DNA of 64,000 nt from Bacteriovoracaceae bacterium. Lineage in GTDB: Bacteria; Bdellovibrionota; Bacteriovoracia; Bacteriovoracales; Bacteriovoracaceae. A model generated the notes under the pieces. The model saw only the letters and a list, made by a program, of their open reading frames with translations, ran no database searches and was not told the DNA's origin. The stretch is from the NCBI GenBank assembly GCA_947441615.1, contig CANEUH010000016.1:1-64000 (forward strand). Reading direction: 5' to 3'. Made by a program: the position numbers and the translations under genes. Below, piece after piece: positions 7,978 through 15,405 of the stretch. How positions within the stretch are numbered: the first letter of the stretch is position 1; the number at the start of each line of letters is the position of its first letter.

Positions 7978-9452
7978 TGTTTTGTTAAGATTGAGTAAGT
8001 TGAATTCATTTTATTAGAAAAAGCCTCTAGGAGGCTTTTTTCGTTTAAGATAAAAAGAGTTTCCCATGGGTTCAAATAAGAGCTTTTTGTTAGATTCCCA
8101 GTCATCCATAATAGCTTGGTCTTATCAACAATGATAAATTTAGAGTGATAATTAATATGAGAATCGTTGTATTGGATGTAAGGCCTATTGATCAACCGTT
8201 TGGATTTATTTAGGCCAACGATGAGGCGGATTTGTATACCTTTACTGCGGAGCTTATCTAAGATTGTGACCAAATCGGGATCATTGAATTGATGAGTCTG
8301 AATATCCACTGACGTTTTCGCCAACTTTATTTGATCGTGAATATAAGTTTTAATATCGGTATTTCTCGCGTTGAAAGCGATAGGATTACTTTTGGTCTCA
8401 TTTTGATTCGCACAACTTGAAATTGCTATTCGGTTAAATAAGTCTTGTGCTGGGGAGTTTGTTTCGAAGCGAATGAGTAGTGTGCAGTTGAAATATTTTT
8501 TTGACTGGCAATTAGTTTTTATCTGGTTAAGGAAGTGATTTTCAAGATCTTGAGTTTTCTTTACGTAAGCAATCATCGCTAAATCGGATAGAACTTCGTC
8601 GTCATATTTTCTAAAATTTGCCGTAAAAAAGAGAAATTTTGATTCACGACCTAAAAAGAGGGCGCCTTTTACGTGATAGGCCGAATCTGATCCAGGGTCT
8701 ATAAAGATAGGATGAATTTTAATATTGGAAGGATATTGAAAGAAGTAATCGGGAAATTCTTTTAGTAGCGATTGGAGAGTAAACGAAAAGAGGATATGTA
8801 TTTCAGTCTTACTGTTGCCGGCTCGAAGAAAGAGTTTCTTTAAAAAATCAGCCGACATCGTCATACTCGAAAGATAGATTTTGTCCCATTTCGCTGAATC
8901 ATATAACTTAAAAAATTCATCAGTTATTTTTCGATCCGCGTTATCAAAAACTTCAATTGGAGTCAGTATTGATTCAAAAGATGAAGGCACCATAGATTGG
9001 AATGCCAATCTGTTTCTTTCTAGGCATTGAGAGAAATGCTGTTTAAATAACTTATTAAAGTCCTGTCGCTCTCCGATAGTGAATATGTTAAAAGGGAATT
9101 TTAATTTACAGCCTAACGATTTTTGGCACAGTTTATAACATTCTTCTCTAGTTGGACCCTGCAATCTTGCGGCAAAACTTTCATTAAAGGTTAAAACTTG
9201 ATGAAGGTTCTTATCTGATAAATTTTCCTGAATACTAAAATTATACTTTATTTGCTCAACAAAAGAGGAGCAATTCATGATCGATGGAACAAATCCAAAA
9301 TTGTCGAATTGAAAATCAACTAATTCGTAATCTTTCTTTTCAGCAGAAATATAGTGAAGTGTAGCTTTCCCTTCATTTGAAATACAAGTGAATTTACCAA
9401 AACATTTCGGAGTTAAAAGGATGATGAGAAATAAGATTTTAAAGCCTGCCAA
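7974..9452 (-). CDS. Exported phospholipase D-like protein (RT operon, gene 3)
   Basis: A signal peptide (MAGFKILFLIILLTPKCFG) starts from TTG; no ATG is near. The body has two phospholipase D domains. The second keeps the full HxK(x)4D motif, YHSKFIIVD (His436, Lys438, Asp443), followed by 'WMTGNLTKSS'. The first has 'YHVKGALFLGRE', where His and Lys remain but the Asp is gone, so one half-site looks degenerate. PLD proteins cut phosphodiesters of lipids or nucleic acids. With a signal peptide this one would act in the periplasm or outside. The start overlaps the upstream membrane-protein gene by 40 bases, so it belongs to the reverse transcriptase operon. Confidence 0.75.
   Translation of the reverse strand: MAGFKILFLIILLTPKCFGKFTCISNEGKATLHYISAEKKDYELVDFQFDNFGFVPSIMNCSSFVEQIKYNFSIQENLSDKNLHQVLTFNESFAARLQGPTREECYKLCQKSLGCKLKFPFNIFTIGERQDFNKLFKQHFSQCLERNRLAFQSMVPSSFESILTPIEVFDNADRKITDEFFKLYDSAKWDKIYLSSMTMSADFLKKLFLRAGNSKTEIHILFSFTLQSLLKEFPDYFFQYPSNIKIHPIFIDPGSDSAYHVKGALFLGRESKFLFFTANFRKYDDEVLSDLAMIAYVKKTQDLENHFLNQIKTNCQSKKYFNCTLLIRFETNSPAQDLFNRIAISSCANQNETKSNPIAFNARNTDIKTYIHDQIKLAKTSVDIQTHQFNDPDLVTILDKLRSKGIQIRLIVGLNKSKRLINRPYIQYNDSHINYHSKFIIVDKTKLLWMTGNLTKSSYLNPWETLFILNEKSLLEAFSNKMNSTYSILTKH
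8017..8042 (+). terminator. Terminator embedded in the end of the PLD gene
   Basis: AAAAAGCCTC and GAGGCTTTTT pair around a short loop and have A/T runs on both sides, a classic bidirectional terminator. It lies 40 bases after the lipoprotein stop but within the coding end of the leftward PLD gene, where it encodes the residues EKSLLEAF. Confidence 0.7.
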
Positions 9453-11266
9453 TTCTTTGCCTTTAAAAAATTAATAAGTTTTTGATCATAGTATTCAAGT
9501 ACGATGATCTGATTGAGCCTATCTAATTCAATCACTGGATAAATGAATTTGCCATTGAAATGATAACAATATTTTATTTTACTAAAAAATTGAGCATTCT
9601 TGATTTGAATTTCTATTTGGTGAAACTCTTTAATCATCTCAGGTGAGGGGACCTGGCCTTGAGAGTCTAGCCACTTATTTGTTTTCTTTGAAAATATGGG
9701 GAAGACATTAATATCAAATTCAATTTTGGGCTCATTAGAATTTAAGTAGGCACTGACCTCAATTGCCTTTAGCTCCTTAGTTTTTCTAATCAGACGAGGA
9801 AATGCCTTCCAAAGTTCATAGACTTGATCTGAATTGGTACTTGGAATTAGCCATGTCGTTGGCGTTAATCGAAATGGTTTAAATTTAATTAATTTTTCGT
9901 CTTTTAATGAATAAGATTTAGTAGACAGTGAAACCAATATTGTAGCCCCTAAATCCTTTTTGATATTAATGAGGGCTTCATTTAAAGATAGATGTCCTTT
10001 CATTTTCGGTTGCTGAAGATGGAAAATAAGTTTTGTATTTTTGTTAAAAAAAACATTCAGGTAAAGGATCAATTCAATACAGAGTCCGATGATAAAGAAG
10101 AGATTGTTCAAATCTGTCGGAATTAAAAGGAGAGCGGCCAATTGGAAGATTTTCAAAGGAAGCATCCAATGAAATAAACTTAGCTCCTTTCCAACGCTCG
10201 ATAGGGCGAGGTAGAAAGAACTAGTAACAAATATGAAAGGGATGGAGTAGTTATAAGATTGAGAAGATGTTGTGAAAAACAGCCATATGAGGATAGTTGT
10301 TACAAAGATGAGATTGAGAGTGATTAGCTGTCGAATCCTCAATTCTACCCAGTTTAAAGCGTTTTTTGTGTAATAACGATATAGATCAATTTGTAACGCT
10401 CTAAAGGGACGAGTTAGTATACGATAACAAAAGATTAGGATGAAAAAAATCACTAAAAAATTAGATTGGTTATTAAGATTAAATTTTTTGGCGCAAGCGT
10501 AAAGAGTCAAAAGTTGAAATACAAAAAGTACAAAACGCTTAAGTGATTTAGAGTAATTTTGCATGAAGGTATTTAAATTTGATGGGAACCAACGTTTTTG
10601 ATTTTTGATAATTTCTAAAAATTTAAATTCAATAGTTGATCTAAAGATATATATGCTACTAATACCAATACCAACTGCCAATTCGATAGGAAGTAATAAA
10701 CTGACTAAGATAATCGAAAGAAAGGCCAGTAACCAACTTTTGATCCAATGATGTGGTGGGAAATAGACTCTTTTTTTGATTAAAATTTCTAGAGATTCAT
10801 TAAATGAATAGGCCTGAATAGCAATTAGAGTCATTCTAAGAAAAAAAATAAGGGCCAATATCCAGTGTTGGGTAATGACATCTTTTGCAAGATAAAAACA
10901 ACAACTTAGGAAAATGACAAAGCTTGTACTTATAAGAAAAGTATTTATTTTTGAAGGAACTTTTTCATTGTCAAAAATTGAAGATCTATTTAGACTGAAG
11001 AGTTCTTCAATGAAAAGATTCATAAAGAAGCTTGAAAATGGAATGAATAGAAGTACTGAATAAAAATCTGGATGACAAAAATAGGCTAAAAAGCAGATTT
11101 CTAAAACCTCGAAAGAGATGTTTAAAATTTTTCGCGTTATATACCCGCGATTGCGAAAGATGATTAGTTTTATGAAGTCAGAAAAACGATAGCTCCATAA
11201 CCACTTTAATGACGGTTGAGTTTTTTCTCTATTTATTTCTGGCTTGAGTTGTTCAATGAGTTTCAT
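9413..11266 (-). CDS. Polytopic membrane protein of unknown family (RT operon, gene 2)
   Basis: The first ~420 residues contain about ten to twelve hydrophobic helices, for example 'FVIFLSCCFYLA', 'WLLAFLSIILVSLLLP', 'FLVIFFILIFCY' and 'NLFFIIGLCIELILYL'. The last ~190 residues are soluble ('GHLSLNEALINIKKDLGATI' onward) and probably cytoplasmic. I recognise no transporter or enzyme motif. The ATG overlaps the reverse transcriptase stop as ATGA, and the 3' end overlaps the PLD gene by 40 bases. Translation of the three genes is thus coupled. It could anchor or export for the partners, but this is only inferred from position. Confidence 0.6.
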   Translation of the reverse strand: MKLIEQLKPEINREKTQPSLKWLWSYRFSDFIKLIIFRNRGYITRKILNISFEVLEICFLAYFCHPDFYSVLLFIPFSSFFMNLFIEELFSLNRSSIFDNEKVPSKINTFLISTSFVIFLSCCFYLAKDVITQHWILALIFFLRMTLIAIQAYSFNESLEILIKKRVYFPPHHWIKSWLLAFLSIILVSLLLPIELAVGIGISSIYIFRSTIEFKFLEIIKNQKRWFPSNLNTFMQNYSKSLKRFVLFVFQLLTLYACAKKFNLNNQSNFLVIFFILIFCYRILTRPFRALQIDLYRYYTKNALNWVELRIRQLITLNLIFVTTILIWLFFTTSSQSYNYSIPFIFVTSSFYLALSSVGKELSLFHWMLPLKIFQLAALLLIPTDLNNLFFIIGLCIELILYLNVFFNKNTKLIFHLQQPKMKGHLSLNEALINIKKDLGATILVSLSTKSYSLKDEKLIKFKPFRLTPTTWLIPSTNSDQVYELWKAFPRLIRKTKELKAIEVSAYLNSNEPKIEFDINVFPIFSKKTNKWLDSQGQVPSPEMIKEFHQIEIQIKNAQFFSKIKYCYHFNGKFIYPVIELDRLNQIIVLEYYDQKLINFLKAKNWQALKSYFSSSF

Positions 11267-12567
11267 GCGGCCCTATTACACTTCAATTTTCGCCTTTGAT
11301 ATTCAAGTGAATGAAGCTGGATTCTTTTTATAATTTTCCAAGCTTCCTTTTTTCTTAATTTAAAATTTTTGCATAAAAGGGCGACTAACTTTTTTCGAGA
11401 TTTTTCATCGAGTTCTTTTGTATTTTCAATGTTTGTCCTAAAGACAATCATTTTTTGAATTGAGGAGAAGTGGTTAAGGCTTGCTAATTCATTTATGCCA
11501 ATATTTAAGCACTCTGATCGTTGTCCATTATTAAGACTTGATTGTGAAAGATGATAGCAGAAATTCCCCATTTGGACTTTAAGTTCTCTTTTATATTCTT
11601 TGAGATGCTTTGGCCTAAAAGAATATGTTCCATCGCGATAAAACGTCATTCCGATCCATTCAAAATATTTTGCATGATGAAAAATCTCTGAAGATTGTTC
11701 ATCTCCAAGCATTATGTTTCTTTTCTTTTTGGGGCTGATTGTGAGTCCTAATTTATTTGTTGTGGCTTCAATGATTTTTTCAGCTTCTTCTACTGTCGAC
11801 AGTGATGGAGAGATGAAAATAAAATCATCACCATACCTTGCATAAAAAGAATCTTTTAGGACTTCTAATTTTTGATCAAGCTCCCTAAGATATAGGTTCT
11901 CTAGGACTGGCACAATTGGTGACCCCGAGGGAATACCCTGAATCATGCTGGCACTTATTTTGGAATTTCCATCGACATAAAATTCGTGACGATAAGTTTT
12001 TTTTAAAAGATTTAAAAGTAACTTACTTCCAACAAGTTCTGGCAGTTGATCTAGTATTCTATCCATTTCCTTGTGTTGAATACTATCCCCATAAGAGCTT
12101 ACATCCCTTCCTAGGCAATATAATGGGGTATTTTTGGAGGGGTAACTTTTAAGGTAAGAGGCCAATTTGCGGGCCGCATCTCCTGGACCCAGCCCCTTTC
12201 GAAATGAATAGAGGTGATCACTATGAGATTTATCAATTCCTCTGGATAAAATGTTTTGAAGAGTCATGAGTAAAATTCGGTCTACATAGTTTGTTATATA
12301 AATTTCACGGTTTTTTTCATTCGTTTTTAAATGGATTCTCTTAGCTTGTGAAAATTCAAAATCTGGATTGGTTATTGATTTTTGAATGACCCTGTAAATT
12401 TTGTTTTTGTTTTCAATGATCCACTGCAAAGGATAGCCGGCAATAACGGGTGACTTTTTGAATGCGTTTTTTTTATCTCGATTTTTTAAAATCAGTTTTT
12501 CTAATGCTTCATCAAAAGCATAGGAAGTGAGTATTTTCTTATCTAGGAGATTCGTCATTTTCTTCAT
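11263..12567 (-). CDS. Reverse transcriptase, non-intron type (RT operon, gene 1)
   Basis: RT motifs appear in order: motif A with Asp155 (CLGRDVSSYGDSI), motif B 'QGIPSGSPIVPVLENLYL' (210-227), and the catalytic 'FYARYGDDFIFIS' with Asp247/Asp248. Motif D follows ('LGLTISPKKKRNI') and then 'FEWIGMTFY'. At 434 residues it lacks the maturase X-domain and HNH endonuclease of group II intron proteins, and there is no Avd gene or obvious template repeat of a diversity-generating element. It fits the unclassified (UG) or abortive-infection-like bacterial RTs. It heads a three-gene operon with a membrane protein and an exported PLD. The minus-strand leader is short because the 6S-like gene lies divergently just upstream. 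A weak TTGACT-like -35 is at 12609-12614. Confidence 0.85.
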   Translation of the reverse strand: MKKMTNLLDKKILTSYAFDEALEKLILKNRDKKNAFKKSPVIAGYPLQWIIENKNKIYRVIQKSITNPDFEFSQAKRIHLKTNEKNREIYITNYVDRILLMTLQNILSRGIDKSHSDHLYSFRKGLGPGDAARKLASYLKSYPSKNTPLYCLGRDVSSYGDSIQHKEMDRILDQLPELVGSKLLLNLLKKTYRHEFYVDGNSKISASMIQGIPSGSPIVPVLENLYLRELDQKLEVLKDSFYARYGDDFIFISPSLSTVEEAEKIIEATTNKLGLTISPKKKRNIMLGDEQSSEIFHHAKYFEWIGMTFYRDGTYSFRPKHLKEYKRELKVQMGNFCYHLSQSSLNNGQRSECLNIGINELASLNHFSSIQKMIVFRTNIENTKELDEKSRKKLVALLCKNFKLRKKEAWKIIKRIQLHSLEYQRRKLKCNRAA

Positions 12568-12630
12568 GGCTTCTTGTCGGATTTTTTAAGGAGTCAGCTT
12601 AAATTTTTAGTCAATTAGCCGAATAGATTG

Positions 12631-12813
12631 TGCCATCAGAGAGAGAAGGTGGGGGCAAATGCCCTCGCCGCAGACCGCGAATAGTTGAGTGTTTAAAACT
12701 GTGGCGGCGCACAGATTCGACTTATTCAAAGGTATAAAAACCTGTCTTTCGGTAACTTGTTAGGCTACTTCTAGACTGGCTCAAAATTTTCCCTCCTCTC
12801 TCTGGTGGTTTTT
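12631..12813 (+). ncRNA. ssrS: Probable 6S RNA
   Basis: A 180-base GC-rich block folds as one long rod. Its ends (12632-12650, CCATCAGAGAGAGAAGG, and 12791-12808, CCCTCCTCTCTCTGGTGG) pair over about 17 bp, and six T residues follow, giving termination on the + strand. The interior contains 'TTTAAAACTGTGGCGGCGCA', close to the E. coli 6S segment TTAAAACTGTGACGACACA, after 'CGCAGACCGCG', which resembles the opposite bubble strand. Length, closing stem and motif agree with 6S, which binds the RNA polymerase housekeeping holoenzyme in stationary phase. A fully different RNA linked to the reverse transcriptase cannot be excluded without a covariance search. Confidence 0.7.
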
Positions 12814-12856
12814 TGAGAGACCTTAAAAGGTGTCTCATGGATCCTAAAAAGTATTC

Positions 12857-14038
12857 TTAATTAAGCGTTACAATTTTTCTTTTCCTCTGAGACAGAGGAA
12901 TCTTGTATCCACCCTGAACGATGAATTGAATGGATCCAATAGGAGTGTGCTCCAGTTTCTCGCCACTCTCCTGAACTAGAGCATTACTGACCTTTATGTA
13001 AGTGCCTCTCACGACTGGTTCTAGGAAGAAGTTTTTGTATTGAAATTGTAGCTTTGCTTCAGCATGTCCACCATATCCAGCAACATGAAATTGATTATCA
13101 ACCCCTTGCCAGTTCCACCAAGTTCCCTGGTGGTATTTGACGGTTGTCTGAGGAATCATGAGACCCGCTCCAGCACCTAGGCCCGAGTCAATTTTGAAAT
13201 CACCATTTCTTGATTGAAAGAGATTCGTTTTATAGATCCCACCTAAGTGAGCATAGTTATACCCATTGGTATGATCAAAATTAAGCCATCTCATATCGCC
13301 AGTTTCTTTCACTTGATCAAAAGTAAGCCCAGTAAGGAGTGTAGGGTCTCCGCTTTCATGGGGAACAAATACCGTTTGATTGTAGTCACCAGTGACTTCA
13401 TACTTAAACTGATTTTGAAAAACCCACTTCATGTGATCAAGACCTGCAACAATGTCCCAATGGTCGTTCACGACATAGCCCACTCTTAAATTATATTGCG
13501 GGATTGGAATCCTTGAGGGGACCACATAATCTAGAATATCTTTTGAGGGTCTATCGTATCCAATGGCATCGTGAATGGTGAAGGTGCCAGAATTTGTGGT
13601 GAAGGTCGCGTCTGACTTTGAGTGGAAATTTCGATTATAACCCCAAGTGAAGTAGATCATGTGCTTAGTTTTAGGAGGGTTAAGTGGAAAGGCCTTCTGC
13701 ACATCACCGAGGAGATTTGTTAAGGGATTATCATTTCTAGGAAAGCAAAGAGGTGATTCATGATTGTCAGTTGAAGGCGTATTTTTTTTATCTTCATCTT
13801 CAGTTTTATCACTAGACTGAAGGACAAGTTCGACATCTAAAAGTTCTAGCTCTGATTCAGAGATCTGGTTTTCTGAGCTCTTTAAAACATGGTCCTTAGA
13901 AGTTTTAGAGAGCTCTTCAATCTTTTCATCGCTTATTTTATTCGAGTCAATCTCCTCATAGGGAATGACTGTGGTCGAAGCAAAAGATGCCATGGAAAGC
14001 GCGAATAGAGATGTAACGAGAAAGATTCCCCTAATCAT
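12857..14038 (-). CDS. Exported beta-barrel-type outer membrane protein
   Basis: The signal peptide (MIRGIFLVTSLFALSMASFA) is followed by an acidic, Lys/Ser-rich segment (residues ~25-90) and then by roughly ten amphipathic strands rich in Tyr, Trp and Gly, such as 'MIYFTWGYNRNFH', 'YNLRVGYVVNDHWDIVAGLD' and 'FFLEPVVRGTYIKV'. It ends with 'SIQFIVQGGYKIPL'. This pattern is that of an outer-membrane barrel of the OmpW/OmpA-like size class. The ligand is unknown. The gene follows a secreted-protein gene on the same strand with a 41-base gap, so the two may be co-transcribed. Confidence 0.65.
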   Translation of the reverse strand: MIRGIFLVTSLFALSMASFASTTVIPYEEIDSNKISDEKIEELSKTSKDHVLKSSENQISESELELLDVELVLQSSDKTEDEDKKNTPSTDNHESPLCFPRNDNPLTNLLGDVQKAFPLNPPKTKHMIYFTWGYNRNFHSKSDATFTTNSGTFTIHDAIGYDRPSKDILDYVVPSRIPIPQYNLRVGYVVNDHWDIVAGLDHMKWVFQNQFKYEVTGDYNQTVFVPHESGDPTLLTGLTFDQVKETGDMRWLNFDHTNGYNYAHLGGIYKTNLFQSRNGDFKIDSGLGAGAGLMIPQTTVKYHQGTWWNWQGVDNQFHVAGYGGHAEAKLQFQYKNFFLEPVVRGTYIKVSNALVQESGEKLEHTPIGSIQFIVQGGYKIPLSQRKRKIVTLN

Positions 14039-14079
14039 TAATATCTATTCGGTTAATTGACTAAGTTACTTTAGATTCA

Positions 14080-14775
14080 TTACATCTGCTGAATTGTGCC
14101 GTCTCCAGCAATAAAAATTGTCATGTTATTACGATCTTCTTTAATGAGAGTAGAAACCGAGTAGCTTAGGACTAGAGTCGCTGCTGCAATTGGATCCTCA
14201 TCAGTCCCAACATTTGTAAGACCAACAAGACTCATTTTGGCATTGAATGTATATCCCCAAGCGACAGTGATGTTTTCAGGAACAATTTGGGCGTTCGTAA
14301 TGAAGGCCCCTTTGCCTTTATATTGACCACCGTGGCTCATGTTGACGTTGTAAGTGAAGGAAACAACCTCAGCATTATAACCATTTTTATAAGTGACTTT
14401 GAATTTTACAAACTTCGGTGCCTGCCAACGGGATAGTTTCATCGGGGTAATATCTTTACCAAATTCAGTATCTAAAGGGAGAACAGAGATAGGCGCATAA
14501 TTGGTATTAATAACTGGTTTACCGGCCTCTACAATTTTGTAAATCTCTTTACCGAAGGCGATGATTTCTCTCATTACGGAGATAATATCTCCAACTTCAC
14601 TGCCTGGACCTGGGCCCCTTGAAGTTCTTGGAGGTTCATAGTTGTCAGAGCTATCGAGAACTTCCACCGTCATGTCAGATATTTGGTAGTAGGGGTCTTG
14701 AAGATCAATACTAGGATTAGCAAATGCCATAAATGAACTAAGAATAACAACTAAACCAATAGCTAGTTTGCTCAT
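14080..14775 (-). CDS. Exported protein of unknown function
   Basis: The ATG at 14775 has a strong ribosome site (AGGGAG, seven bases upstream) and opens the signal peptide MSKLAIGLVVILSSFMAFA. An upstream ATG eight codons earlier would place that site inside the gene and was not chosen. The mature part has a flexible acidic start with 'PPRTSRGPGPGSE', an amphipathic helix ('DIISVMREIIAFGKEIYKIV') and a beta-rich C-terminal domain. No family was recognised. It probably forms an operon with the downstream barrel protein. Confidence 0.65.
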   Translation of the reverse strand: MSKLAIGLVVILSSFMAFANPSIDLQDPYYQISDMTVEVLDSSDNYEPPRTSRGPGPGSEVGDIISVMREIIAFGKEIYKIVEAGKPVINTNYAPISVLPLDTEFGKDITPMKLSRWQAPKFVKFKVTYKNGYNAEVVSFTYNVNMSHGGQYKGKGAFITNAQIVPENITVAWGYTFNAKMSLVGLTNVGTDEDPIAAATLVLSYSVSTLIKEDRNNMTIFIAGDGTIQQM

Positions 14776-14901
14776 AAACACTCCCTGTACAATAAGCATT
14801 ACAAGTATTGTGTCTGGGCCAGGAGCGATGTGGCCACAAAAAATTCGAATGGGGATATTTCTGAAGCCAATTATCCCGACTTTAACGATCGGGAACTAAA
14901 T

Positions 14902-15312
14902 TTAGGACTTCTTTTTACTCGCAACTTTGAAGGTTATTGGATTTGATTTTCTCTTGGCCTCGTTACGTGCTTTCTTTTTAAGTTGGATCTCTTTAAATTC
15001 AAGATCTTTTTGAGGCTTACTTGATTTCATCATGACATTTTTAACTGGAGTCGATTTAAGGGGAGTCGCGTATTTCACTTTCACTGTACGACCATCGACG
15101 ATGGTTTCATTAAGCCCCTCAATCGCTTTTTTTGCATCAGCTGCTGATGACATTTCTACGAAGGCCATTCCGCGGGACTGATTAGTTGTTGGCTCTACGA
15201 TGATTTTGATATTTTTAATCTTTCCGAATGGTAAGAACATGGATTTTAATCCATTTCGGTCCCTATTGTAGCTCAGGTTACTTATATAAACAGTGGCATT
15301 TGGAGTTTGCAT
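14902..15312 (-). CDS. RNA-recognition-motif (RRM) protein
   Basis: A single RRM fills residues ~5-80, with RNP2 'VYISNLSY' and RNP1 'RGMAFVEM' and the usual spacing between them ('FGKIKNIKII', 'DAKKAIEGLN', 'GRTVKVKYA'). The C-terminus is a lysine-rich tail of about 50 residues that could add unspecific RNA affinity. Small single-RRM proteins of this sort bind single-stranded RNA in the cytoplasm and often respond to cold. The start is set by GAGG six bases before the second of two adjacent ATG codons; the first is possible. Confidence 0.85.
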   Translation of the reverse strand: MQTPNATVYISNLSYNRDRNGLKSMFLPFGKIKNIKIIVEPTTNQSRGMAFVEMSSAADAKKAIEGLNETIVDGRTVKVKYATPLKSTPVKNVMMKSSKPQKDLEFKEIQLKKKARNEAKRKSNPITFKVASKKKS

Positions 15313-15405
15313 CATAGGCCTCAAAGATTGATTTTTTATTCAATTAGCACCCCGAGGTTTAGAAGTAAAACCTTAAACCCAGGTGTGTAAAATTGACTCT
15401 ATCTT

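Noticed and set aside
9413-12567. Diversity-generating retroelement or group II intron
   Set aside because: There is no Avd gene, no near-identical template/variable repeat pair found by eye, and no maturase/HNH domain or intron ribozyme end motifs.
12568-12856. Retron msr/msd for the reverse transcriptase
   Set aside because: The structured block has 6S-like features and a U-tract on the opposite strand to the RT, whereas a retron ncRNA would be upstream on the same strand.
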